The notes under the pieces are model-generated. The model was not told the DNA's origin and ran no database searches. It worked only from the letters and a program-made list of their open reading frames with translations. From Drosophila persimilis (Eukaryota; Arthropoda; Insecta; Diptera; Drosophilidae): 64,000 nt of DNA. This document shows, one piece after another, positions 35,850 to 46,500 of this stretch (positions are counted from its first letter, which is position 1; each line of letters opens with the position of its first letter). The position numbers and the translations under genes are program-made. The stretch spans positions 24,800,001 through 24,864,000 of the forward strand of contig NW_020825288.1 of NCBI RefSeq assembly GCF_003286085.1, in the 5' to 3' direction.

Positions 35850-36379
35850 AGTATATTTACGGTATATTTTTTAAACGAGACGGTATATTTTGGTATATTT
35901 CTGAGAGTCGGACGGTATATTTTGACGATAAATCCCAGCTGTCAGCTGTCAAACTCATGCTATCGACGTCTTCCTTTTCTTTCTTTTCCGGTCGCTGAAC
36001 AGACCTGTAAGTTGTGTGAAAATAAAATCTTAAAATTCCATTTAAGTAACAAACCAACATTGAAGAATAATAGTGAAAAGTGTTGAGGAACTGTTCAGAG
36101 CAATTGATAAGATAGATATTGACATGCATATTCGCCAATTAAAGCAAAATAAAGCCTTGTCGAAAAAGACAAACAAAACAAAACGAAGACATAACCGATG
36201 TTTAAGAAAAATACTTTTGTTTGTGCAAGGAACGAACATTTGAAGAGTGAAAATGTATTACTTTAATAACTATAAGTGATTTAAAGACAACTTTGCTAAC
36301 AATGTGAATTTTTGTCTTCCAATTTCATGAATGTACGCCTCCTCCACCCTCGACCAATAACAACGATTGACTTATACAG
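35850..36379 (+). promoter_or_regulatory. RpL27 promoter, 5' exon and 5'-UTR intron
   Basis: Four or five GGTATATTT-like units lie at about 35851-35925. A pyrimidine tract (TTCCTTTTCTTTCTTTTCC) at about 35971-35989 fits the TCT initiator/5' TOP start of ribosomal protein genes. A short untranslated exon ends at a GTAAGT donor at 36007, and the intron ends with ACAG at 36379, 8 bases before the ATG. Such introns often hold snoRNAs; I could not identify one. Confidence 0.65.
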
Positions 36380-36387
36380 CCGCCAAG

Positions 36388-36795
36388 ATGAGGAAAATCA
36401 TGAAGCAGGGCAAGATCGTAATCGTCCTTAGCGGACGTTACGCTGGCCGCAAGGCCATCATCGTCAAGACCTCCGACGATGGCACCCCGGAGAAACCCTT
36501 CGGGCATGCTCTGGTCGCCGGTATCGATAGGTACCCTCGCAAGGTGACCAAGAAAATGGGCAAGAACAAGTTGAAGAAGAAGTCTAAGATCAAGCCTTTC
36601 CTGAAGAGCCTGAACTACAACCATCTGATGCCCACCCGCTACACGGCGCATGACATCAGCTTCGAGAAACTGTCGCCCAAGGACCTGAAGGATCCCGTCA
36701 AGCGCAAGACACACCGTTTCCAGACCCGCGTCAAGTTTGAGTCCATCTACAAGGAGGGCAAGAACAAGTGGTTCTTCCAGAAGCTGCGTTTCTAA
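36388..36795 (+). CDS. RpL27: 60S ribosomal protein L27 (eL27)
   Basis: Component of the large ribosomal subunit. One coding exon of 135 residues, the usual length. It opens [20 protein letters not shown], has a KOW-like segment, the run [20 protein letters not shown], and ends [10 protein letters not shown], as in animal eL27. An in-frame extension upstream exists but crosses the intron acceptor, so the ATG at 36388 is right. Strong codon bias toward C/G-ending codons fits high expression. AATAAA at 36849-36854 follows. Confidence 0.98.
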   Translation: MRKIMKQGKIVIVLSGRYAGRKAIIVKTSDDGTPEKPFGHALVAGIDRYPRKVTKKMGKNKLKKKSKIKPFLKSLNYNHLMPTRYTAHDISFEKLSPKDLKDPVKRKTHRFQTRVKFESIYKEGKNKWFFQKLRF

Positions 36796-36848
36796 GCTAG
36801 AAACTAATGGGATGATGATGATTTATTGTCGTCGTTTTTTTAAGGTTA

Positions 36849-36854
36849 AATAAA
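36849..36854 (+). terminator. Poly(A) signal of RpL27
   Basis: AATAAA 54 bases after the RpL27 stop, followed by an A run. Confidence 0.7.
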
Positions 36855-36869
36855 AAAACAATTCTGATT

Positions 36870-38733
36870 TAAATGACCGAAGTATGAAAAATGTGTTATT
36901 TCTGTGCGAATGTGTGGTATGGTCTTTAAACAGTGGCAACTTAATGATAGTGTGAAAGAGCGAATCAATCAATCTGTAGACACGACAACATGCTTGCTCC
37001 TTCGTGGAAGTGGAAATGATGTTTGGACTCTCGTAGAACATCTTCCGCAAATTTCCTAGTACTATACGCTTGGATCTTACCAAGCAGCTGCGGGAAACAC
37101 GTACAGATGGTAGATCATCTCCTTCTGAGTGATATCGTTACAAAGTAGTAGTTCCTAAAACTTCCACAGACAGTGATTTAATGGAATCTCAACACTTTTG
37201 ATAAGAAACTGTCGTCTTTTAGCACAAATTGGGATTTTTTAGAACCCTTAGGGACTGTTTTACTATCGTGTATTGTAATGTGCCGAAGTGCTCGTGTGTT
37301 TGATATTCTAGGGACAGAAGAATTCGCTTGAATTCCAAACTAGATCTCAAATATCCCATTCAATTTGTATGCTATATAAATACAAAGTCCTTACCATTCC
37401 CAACAATTAAAACGCATTACAGAGTTGTCTTTGTATACTTTTAGATTTTTCTAATAAATATTCGAACAGAATAATACATTTTGTTTGAATTTGTTTACGC
37501 AATATTACACAATCGTTTCTTGGAAAATCTAATTTACAATTTAATATCTTGACTATTCCTGGAAAACTTGGCTAACTAACATTTTTGAAGAGCTTTTTAC
37601 TTAGGATAATGATATAGTAAAATAAAAGGGAGAAGGGATTAAATTAGAGTGTCGGGGCTTTGAATAGTACAGAGACAGTGGATAGTGCCGGCAAAGAAAA
37701 TCTGTGGAGTAAAATATCGAAATGCATTATTATGTGGACTGTAAACTGAGCGATTCTTTAAAGCTAGAAATGTATTTGGAGTTTGGAGTATTACCTGATT
37801 TATCACACTTTTGACATCAAATGGGAACACACGAATGGACATATAGCCGGAGGGGTACATAGTATTTTTGGATTGGTTAAGCAGCGAGACAATTTGACCT
37901 CAAACATAATTAAACTGATTCTTTCGGGGTAGACGCTGAATGCATTGGCTTAGGGGTAAAAGATGTCGCTTATAACAGTTCTCTCAAATCGGCTTAGTTC
38001 TGGGTTAATAGAATTTTGTTTTGTTTGTTTAGTTTGTTTTTGTTTTGGTTTGGGTTTGGGTTTAGGTTGAGTTTCGGTAGTGCGATAGTGCCTATAATTG
38101 GTTGAAATAGTTTCCATGTGGCCTGCGAGCGGGTAAGCATTTTGGATTTCGATTTCGGGGACGGAGGAGGGAGTAGAGAAAATAAAATTATTTGTTAGAT
38201 TGGATTTGCACATAAGACAGTTGGATTGGATTGGTTATACGTTGCAAAGAAGGATAATCCGTGCGTGGACGCAGACTACATACTTTTTGTGTGTGGGTGT
38301 GTATACTGGGTGTGTGTTTGGTGTTTTGTGACTACTGGAGGACCACTACTTAAAACAGAAATAATTCAACAAAGCGTTTTACTAAACAGAAATTACACTA
38401 AGGACTACGAATTAGTAGATAAGTTAGGATTAGGATTAGGTCTTTGTGTGTGTTGTTTCGGTTAGGGGCACAGTTTTTGGTGGGGGGTTAAAACAATAAA
38501 GTTGTACATGTAACACTTACAGTTCTGTCTGGGAATACGAATCAAAATAATACAATAATAGAGCATGAAATTATAATACAACATATATAGGCTCGCGACA
38601 TAGGTAGTGAAGTACTCGATAAAAAATAGGACAAGCGGATAGATGTGTTCTGATTCAACACTAAATACAGCACTTGGGTGAGAGCGCGTTATAACATAAT
38701 AATAAGGCAAAAGAGTTATGCAGGGCGTTTTTT
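36870..38733. other. Non-coding stretch between convergent RpL27 and Idh3g
   Basis: Low-complexity T/G-rich runs (GGTTTGGGTTTGGG near 38045-38065) and AT-rich sequence. The right part is presumably the Idh3g 3' UTR. No gene recognised on either strand. Confidence 0.6.
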
Positions 38734-40253
38734 TTACCAATTCACGCGCTTGGCACTCAAGATTTTGAGTATATTCTCAACAACATCGGTACTGGAGTGG
38801 TTGCCGCCCAGATCTGTAAGATGTTACGATTAAATAAAACCAAACTTAAGCAATTAGTTGGCGCGCGTACCTGGTGTGCGGATGGCATCATTGCAAATGG
38901 TCTGATAGGTGGCCTCGTAGATGACATTGGCATGCTCCTTGTGGCCAAGATGATTTAACATGTCAATGCTGGCATTGATCATTGCCACGGGATTGGCAAT
39001 ATTCTTGCCAGCAATGGCAGTGCCTGTGTTGCGGGTGCCCGGCTCAAACACGGCGTACTGAAAACGAAATCGTACGTCAAACCAGTATTTTGTGGCAGCT
39101 CCAAAGACTCTTAATACTTACATGATCGCCGTAGTTGCGGCCGGAAATGAGGCCAGCTCCGCCCATCAAGCCGCAGAGCACATTGGACACAATGGTTCCA
39201 TACAAATTGGTCATGTTCATCACATCGAACTGATGGGGCTTGGACACGGCTTGCATGCAGGTGTTGTCGATGATCATGTTGTCGTGCTCCAGCTCGGGAT
39301 AGTCCTTGTGCACACGGTTGGCACACTCCAGAAAGAGACCGTCGGACAGCTTCATGATGTTTGCTTTGTGGATGGTAGTGACCTTCTTGCGGTTGTTCTG
39401 ACGCGCATACTCGAAGGCATAGCGGGCCACACGCTCGGCATTCTCGACGGTGACTACCTTCATGCTCTCGACGATGCCAGGCACCGACTCATGCTCCAAC
39501 ATAGCATACTCACCATCGGTGTTCTGACGGATCAGAACAACGTCAATGTCCTGGTGGCGGGCCGGAATGCCGGGATACGACTTGCAGTGGACAACGTTCA
39601 CATAGAGATCCAGCTCATTACGGATGGCCACGTTGCGAGAGATGTCCGACAGCTCCTGGGACTTGGTCTCAATGTTGCCCTTGAGTGCGACACCGTTTCT
39701 CTTGATCGACATGATGGCATAGTCCAGATCATCGTTTCCCTCGGTGGAGGGATCAATGTCGATTACCTCAAAATCAATGGGAGCGCCGCAGTAGCTGAAG
39801 ATTTCCCTCACATATGTCATCAGCTCCGGACCGATGCCACCGCCAGGGAGCATGGTGACAGCATGACGACCACCATACTGGGCCGATGGGATATCTGTCC
39901 GCTGCACAAACGTATACATATGTACATCAATATTGTCTATGCTATAACCTCACTTGTGCGCGGTTAACACCTACCGTAACTTTCTTCTGCAGCGACGATT
40001 TGGTGTGGGCCACATCCTCGCTCTTTTCCTTGGTTACCAGCATAGGATAGCCCTGAAATTGATTAGATAGGGAAACGATCAGTTCTGCTGCCCGTTCCAC
40101 GGCCCACCACATTATGTAATTTTGGCCAATTTTCAGCCCACGAAAACCTACGCGTGTCAGGAACGGCGTCTGCGTCTGCAGCAGTCTCTGTGTCAAGCGA
40201 AGGGCCATGATTGCGTTTCGTGGATTATTTGCCTTTAGTGCTGCCGTAGCCAA
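38734..40253 (-). CDS. Idh3g: Isocitrate dehydrogenase [NAD] subunit gamma, mitochondrial
   Basis: Regulatory subunit of the TCA-cycle enzyme that oxidises isocitrate to 2-oxoglutarate. Exons 40253-39975 (with a likely in-frame 99-base intron 40151-40053), 39901-39122, 39057-38871 and 38813-38734. Seen: VTMLPGGGIGPELM, VALKGNIETKSQEL, the NTDGEYAMLEHESVPGIVES stretch, KVTTIHKANIMKLSDGLF, DNTCMQAV, NYGDHYAVFEPGTRNTG and the end SAKRVNW. The pattern fits the gamma rather than alpha or beta subunit. Two starts are possible, 40253 and 40208 (MALRLTQRLLQTQTPF looks like a presequence). Removing the 99-base intron gives 393 or 408 residues, near the family length. Odd: GGGIGPE replaces the usual GDGIGPE. 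Matches fly CG5028 as I recall it. Confidence 0.9.
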
Positions 40254-40519
40254 TTGTCTTGCAAATCACTCAAAAATATCACGGCCAAGTGCGCTTTAAT
40301 ATGCTGGCCAAAACGGTGGTCTTCCTCTTGCCAAAGAACAACCGCGAACAGCTGTTTGGGCGGTTTTGCCAGACCGTTGCTACCTAAAGTGGCAACACTG
40401 CGGCGCAGCTGATTTTCTTGTTACGTTAACAACCAAACCAGACAATGTGTTTATTATTTAAAACAAAAAACCTGACAGCATGACTTAAGATTGGAAACCG
40501 CAATCAATAATTGTAAGCA
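40254..40519. promoter_or_regulatory. Shared divergent promoter of Idh3g and the SAM carrier
   Basis: Only 266 bases separate the outermost Idh3g ATG and the carrier ATG, so both transcripts start here in opposite directions. It holds CAGCTGTT near 40348, and GTGGCAACACTGCGG near 40388 followed by CAGCTG, both resembling known fly core promoter words. No TATA box is evident. Confidence 0.6.
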
Positions 40520-41593
40520 ATGGCTGCAGATCTAGCTCAGGATTCGGCCGCTCTCGCAGCGCACATCAGCATGCAGGACCCGGTAGCAAAATTTTCATTT
40601 CTTCATGCTCTGGTGGTACGTTGAAAGATTAAGAATCAAAGCATATTAATCATAACATGACCTTTCATAGGCTGGTGGAGTGGCTGGCGTGGTGGTCGAC
40701 ATCGCCCTCTTTCCAATAGACACGGTAAAAACGCGACTCCAAAGTGAATTGGGCTTCTGGCGTGCCGGCGGCTTCCGTGGGATCTACAAGGGCCTGGCTC
40801 CTGCAGCCACCGGCAGTGCACCTACAGCGGCGCTCTTCTTTTGTGCCTACGAGTGCGGCAAGCAGTTCTTTAGCTCTGTCACTAATACCAAAGATTCTCC
40901 GTATGTCCACATGGCGGCAGCGTCCACAGCAGAAGTGGTAGGACTGACTGGAATCAAAATACGCTTGTGTTTAATACTTTTATGTATTCATAGCTGGCGT
41001 GCCTTATTCGCGTACCTGTGGAGATAGCTAAACAGCGATCGCAGACTCTGCTGGGCCACAAGCAGCAGCAGTCGGCTTTCCAGATCCTAATGCGTGCCTA
41101 TCGCACTGAAGGACTGCGTCGTGGTCTTTATCGTGGCTTTGGCTCAACCATCATGCGCGAAATTCCATTCAGCTTGATACAGTTCCCGTTGTGGGAGTAC
41201 TTTAAACTCCAGTGGACACCAATAACGGGCTACGAGTCAACGCCATTAACGGTTGCTCTCTGCGGCGCGGTCGCCGGTGGCATTTCAGCTGGTCTGACAA
41301 CTCCGCTGGATGTGGTGAAGACACGCATTATGCTAGCGGAACGGGAGAGCCTCACGCGGCGTCGCAATGCCTACAGCATTCTTCACGGCATTTATCTGGA
41401 ACGAGGCTTCAGCGGGTAACAAAATGATAAGCCTCTAGAAATCTGTTTACAAATATTTAAATATTATTTATTTCTCAGTCTGTTTGCTGGATTTGTGCCG
41501 CGTGTGCTGTGGATCACACTTGGCGGGGCATTCTTCTTTGGATTCTACGACCTAACAACGCGCCTGTTGGGCGCTACCAATACTGACCCTTAA
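40520..41593 (+). CDS. SAMC: Mitochondrial S-adenosylmethionine carrier (SLC25A26 type)
   Basis: Inner-membrane antiporter that brings S-adenosylmethionine into mitochondria in exchange for S-adenosylhomocysteine. Exons 40520-40615, 40671-40937, 40994-41415 and 41479-41593, phases consistent, 299 residues. It has the three-repeat mitochondrial carrier fold: PxD/ExxK/R motifs PIDTVKTR, PVEIAKQR and PLDVVKTR, each followed by a Gly-rich G(x)YxG segment (RGIYKG, RGLYRG). The second repeat's PVEIAKQR and the GFVPRVLWITLGGAFFFGFY end are typical of the SAM carrier. Matches fly CG4743 as I remember it. AATAAA at 41695-41700. Confidence 0.92.
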
Positions 41594-41694
41594 ATTAGTG
41601 TTATTATTGTTATACCTAAGGCAGAGGCACATCGATTGATTTAGTATCTAAGCTGATTTGATGGATGACAACCACCAAGTTGGACAATGTGGAC

Positions 41695-41700
41695 AATAAA
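41695..41700 (+). terminator. Poly(A) signal of the SAM carrier
   Basis: AATAAA about 100 bases after the stop. The convergent membrane-protein gene stops at 41813, so the two 3' UTRs are close or overlap. Confidence 0.5.
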
Positions 41701-41812
41701 TTGTATGGAAGTTTCTTCTGTAAGAGATTCAGTTATCCGCCTAGGCAGGAGAACTGCAGGTCCCTGGAGGGTGGTGGCAGTGCTCTGGACGCTATGTACA
41801 ACAAAACGATCA

Positions 41813-42221
41813 TTACTTATTCCAAATATCAATATCATATACCAGACGTACATTTTCAATATGCAGACGACCACTCAGCAAGCTGGCAGCAGCATATTGC
41901 TCTCCCAACTCCTCCCCACCGGCCATGGGCACATCTGAATCTTCCTCATCCACGTTGATGTAGTCGATACGGGGCGGCTTCATCCGTTTCAAGCAGGGAC
42001 AAGAGCATTGGCAGCGGCTACGTGACATGGCATACACCTGCAAATACATATGTTAACGAGGGCGCACACTTGTTCAAACACTGCCGATAAGGAATGTAAC
42101 GCACCAAAGCTGCTAGGATGAATATGGCCACGAGCGTGGCGATGGGCAGCCAGATATACTGGGCATCGTCTGGATGCACGAGATCGGAATCTGGCTCGAT
42201 GGTGCTGACACCCAAATCCAT
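41813..42221 (-). CDS. Small single-pass membrane protein, function unknown
   Basis: Exons 42221-42105 and 42037-41813 with a 67-base intron (GTGCGT..TTGCAG), phase 0, 113 residues. Seen: an acidic N terminus (MDLGVSTIEPDSDLVHPDDA), one membrane helix (IWLPIATLVAIFILAAL), a Cys-rich juxtamembrane patch (SRSRCQCSCPCLKRMK) that could be palmitoylated, then an acidic tail (VDEEDSD). I do not recognise the family. No signal peptide, so the N terminus is probably outside with the helix acting as an anchor, which is inference. It starts 214 bases from the zinc-finger gene on the other strand. Confidence 0.7.
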
Positions 42222-42434
42222 TCCTTTGTTTTGTCCCTGCGAATAACTGCTGCGGAAAATGATTGCTTACAAAATTTTGAGCGCTGTGGAGAGAGTTGCC
42301 ACACAGTTAGCATGTGCTTTGGTGGCAACCCTTTATCGTTTTCTCAACGCTCAGGCGGTACTTTTGGATTTATTTCCACTAGCTTAAGGTTAAGGTAACA
42401 TAAATTCTCGTATTGTATGCATTTACCTGTAAAA
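42222..42434. promoter_or_regulatory. Shared divergent promoter, membrane protein / zinc-finger gene
   Basis: About 210 bases between the two start codons on opposite strands. Both genes must be transcribed from within it. GAGTTGCCACACAG near 42293 resembles the Drosophila promoter words of the Motif-1 kind in reverse. No TATA box is evident. Confidence 0.45.
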
Positions 42435-43306
42435 ATGGATCAACACAATCAAATGCAGCAACAAGACCCGACGTTTTTTATAAACTTCAAGAATCATTGC
42501 CGCTTTTGCGGTCAAGAGCTCCAGCCTCACCAGATACTGAACATGAACTCGATCTGTGATGCTCAGGCGGGGCGTTCATTCTTTGATTGCCACCAGATGT
42601 GTTCTGGCAAGGATCTACGTCAGTGCCCAAACAGCGCCCAACCGTTGTGCAACGACTGCGGTGAGAAGCTTAAATGCTTCCACGATTATTGCAAGGCCAT
42701 GGCTAAGTACGTAAAAGAGGAAGAGAAGGCTGCAAAAGCGGAAACCGAGCAGATGCCGATGGCCAAGGCTCAGGTTACCAAACCCCAAGCCATGACAGAT
42801 ACCGATCTGATGGCAAAGCACGAGACTGCTGAAAAAGATGGACAACCTGTGCCTCACTTCACTTGCAAGATATGCCACAAGGCTTTCAAGCAGAAACGAT
42901 ATTTGAATCGGCATCTGCACCTACATGACGCTAATCGTCCGTTCCACGGTTGTCAGCAATGCAACTCAATGTTCGCCAACAAATTTTCATTGAGCAGACA
43001 CGTGAAGAACCAGCACTGCGATTTCTGCGAAAAGAAATTTGGCGTAGCTAGATGCCTCAAGATCCACACTAAAGAGAACCAGCAATTGGCCACAAGTGCA
43101 GTTACTGCGAAAAAAACTTAGATCTCGGATCGTAAGTCTTTGTGTTCCGGATGGCTCATAGCACATTCCAAATATACTAATACGTTTACTTTTCTTTCAG
43201 ACTGCACGTTCACATTGAGCGCCAGCACGGCATGAACCTGGCGCTGCAGGAGCTGAATGCGATGTCTGCGTCCCACAATATTCGCCAAAAGTTGGTTCTG
43301 GCATAG
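42435..43306 (+). CDS. ZAD-like / C2H2 zinc-finger protein, interrupted by a one-base frameshift
   Basis: Probable DNA-binding protein. N terminus: a cysteine module CRFCGQEL ... CNDCGEKLKCFHDYC resembling a ZAD dimerisation domain. After an acidic Lys-rich linker come C2H2 fingers CKICHKAFKQKRYLNRHLHL, CQQCNSMFANKFSLSRHVKN and CDFCEKKFGVARCLKIHTK. After CAATTGG near 43083-43090 the frame is off by one: as written it ends AVTAKKT at 43121, while the next frame gives a fourth finger (HKCSYCEKNLDLGS) that splices at 43131/43201 to LHVHIERQHGMNLALQ and a stop at 43306. The GTAAGT and TTTCAG splice sites are intact. Either a recent loss, a polymorphism or a sequencing error in a G run. An ATG at 42417 is an alternative start. 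Confidence 0.75.
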
Positions 43307-43470
43307 CCATAACCCATAAAAATCAAATTTTAGGGAAATTTCCTTACAAATATCACATTGAATGTATTTCACGCTTACCTTTGGTTAACTTACATAAATA
43401 TTGAGGGATATACATAGATATAGATGCTCATAGATATACATAAATGGATAGATTTTGTTATCATAGACAA

Positions 43471-43476
43471 AATAAA
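43471..43476 (+). terminator. Poly(A) signal of the zinc-finger gene
   Basis: AATAAA 165 bases after the last stop and 90 bases before the convergent Lgr3 stop at 43566. Confidence 0.45.
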
Positions 43477-43565
43477 TGCAAGGCCCAATACTCTGAAGGG
43501 CTTGCGGCACTCAATTTTCTCTATCTGATGATGGTATACATGTTCAAACTCCCCGTGGACATCAT

Positions 43566-46500
43566 TCAGTTGGCCAACGTCAGGGCCAGCGGCATGGCCT
43601 TAGCAATCGTGGTGGACTCTTCCGGATGCTGTGAGGAGCCTGTCGCCGTGCCAGTTGTGATCGTGCCCGCATTACCATTGGCCGTTTCGGCCCGCTTGCG
43701 TGAGGTGATTTTCTTCCAGCCGCGCAGGAAGATCTGATTGCGATACTTGGGCGTGGTGAAGGTATACAGCAGAGGATTGACGGCCGAGTTGAGGGGCAGC
43801 ACGAAGACCACCAGCCAGGCGTATATATCGTCCGATATATTGTAGTTGAAGAACACCCAGATTTTCATGACTATGATGGGCACCCAGCAGAGCACATCCG
43901 TGAGCACAATGAAAAAGAAACGCACCGCAAACTCGCAGTCCAGCAGGGACAGTGGCGTGGCACTTCGCGTTCGCCAAATGGAGATCAACAGCGCCGTATA
44001 GAGCAGGGCGATCATCACGAGCAGCAGCAGATTGACACCCAGGAAGACAAACGCCGAGTACTGCCATCCTAAGGGATAGGCCTCGTGTATGTGCAGGGGA
44101 AAACAGGTACCGGAGTGAGCGCCATAGAACTTGGTGCTTGAATTCCAGAGCACCACGGGGGCCACAGCTAGGCCCACGCCCGTCAGCCAAATGCAGAACA
44201 GGGAGAAGCACATGATACGCACACTGATGCTGCGATGTCCGCGAAAGGGATCCGCAATGAGCAGGAAGCGTTCCAGCGACATGAAGGCCAGTATTAACAT
44301 GGATACCTCCGAGGAGCTGACCGCCAGAGTGCCAATGGCTACGCATTGCCAAGAGCTGACCCAGTCCAGGACCACTCTGAAAGGATAGGTATAGATACAT
44401 TAAGCTTTAGTTATGAGCTTGGTGGGACCTGATATAAAAACACATGCTTTGTCTGTCATACGCATATGTATGTATGTATCTCTAGGGATGAACGTTTTAA
44501 GGAAAACATAAAAATTGCTATCGAGAATGAAGTCAAAAATAAATGTTTTAATATAAATCTAAAATCGTCAAGCTTTTGATGGAACAGAAAAGATATACTA
44601 CATGTGTCAATAGCCGCTTAAAAATTTTCTCAATGTAATGTATAGGGCTAAGGTAAACCACTTGTAGTCGGCTTCTATCGCCGTTCGATATTTTACGTTA
44701 CGCATATCAGTACTCGCTGACGACATTAAGTTAGGGGCAGCTTGACAACCCTGTCTTGACCCTCGACGCTTTTTTTTAGCATTATATGCAATACATTATT
44801 ACCCTCCAGATGCGGAATGTCGGCAATGTCGGACTGAATGTCCTCAATTGTGGAAAAGCTTAATTACCATCAGAATGTCCGCATCATTCAAATTGAATGA
44901 CTCTGTTCAGAAGCGAAAATCGTGTGCATTTGGAAAAACGTAGCTAGGAAGTACATATTTCAAAGTTTTGCCGGTTGATCATATTGAGCCGTAGATCTTG
45001 TAACTTCGTGCGAATAGTGGATAGGTAGTGATGTACATAGATCTGTTGCTCTAGCTATTATAGTCTTTGAGCACTAGGCGCTGAAGGGGACGGACAGACG
45101 GACAGACGGACGGACGGACAGACAGACATGGCTCAATCGACTCGGCTATTGATGCTGATCAAGAATATATATACTTTATGGAGTCGGAAACGATTCCCTC
45201 TGGACGTTACACACATCCACTTTCACCACAAATCTAATATACCCCAATACCCATTTTGAGTATCGGGTATAAAAAGAGCCCAAGGTGTAATACACTCACT
45301 TGTAATACTCGTTCCTATATCGGTAGTCCTGAATACCAATGGTGATAAGATAGAATCCCATTAGCATATCGGCCAGAGCCAGATTCCGAATGACCATGGT
45401 CACCGCGATGTTCTCGTCCCGATAGATGAAGCGCCCCCAGAGGACCAGCACGTTTCCTGATATGGTTAGGGTGGCCATTACCCAGGCAGAGTAGCGCAGC
45501 ACCGGCTTGGTCAGGAGATCCTTGAAGGAGCTCACACCGTCTGTTGATGGCTTGCACATACGCACTCGGGGCGTCATGGAGCAGTAGAAGAAGCGATCGT
45601 AAATGATATACGTGAGATTTCGCATACCGTTGATGGCAGCAAAGTCGATGTGGTCGTACCGGATGCCCGTCAGATTCAGGAAGGAGATGTTGAGGGGCTG
45701 CAACAGGCTGCGATGGATATGAAGCGGCATCTGGGCAAGGGAGCTGAAATCAAACAATCACCTCTGGGTATATTTATAAGGTTATATGATTCCCTCACTT
45801 ACAGTGCCTCCAGTCGAGTGTTGTGCAGAAATGTTTCTCCAGATAATTCCTTAATGGGATTGCCGACAAGGCGGCTGTAAAACGAAATGCACGTCTTATA
45901 AATGTCTCGTAGATTCAACATTACGTATACGACGCGTAAGCCGCGTCTAATGGCCCCACATTTTGGAGCAGCGCTGATAAAGCAGCCCACAACGTCCTCC
46001 GCTCCAGCTTTAAAACTTTCCAAAATAATATTTTTGGAGTATTTTTTATCTTCTTGTGCTTTAAGATGGAGCAACAAGAGCTTTAAGAGTCACATAATAA
46101 AGTCCCCGCCGGCAACATAATAGCGAAAATGTATATTTAAGAGCTGGGCGACAATATAAATCAGTGCACAAACATTGTCTATCAATCTGTGGGGTGCAAC
46201 TTTCTGGGGTTAAATGTGTTGGCTTTCCACAGGAAAGAGCGCATCATTCATGACAGACAGGGCTACGAGTAAACGAGCAGACGAGAAGACAGGATATGTG
46301 GCACTGTGGTTCCAGAAACAAATAAAATGCATTTAAATACGCGCATTTACTAAGCGAAACACTGGACGATGGCTAAGTGGCAGTAGGAATAGTGTTTGGG
46401 CGAGGTAAAATGATTCAAGTTTATTTTTATATTCATCTGTGTGTTATGCCATAGCGCCACTGTGTCACGTCTCCGTGTGAAGTGCAGCAGCTGATGTTTA

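Noticed and set aside
39092-39967. 291-codon + strand open frame
   Set aside because: Lies exactly antisense to the large Idh3g exon; its openness mirrors codon bias of the real gene.
45090-45127. GACGGACAGACG tract considered as a CRISPR-like or satellite array
   Set aside because: Units are 4-8 bases with no spacers; it is the internal microsatellite of a DINE-like element.
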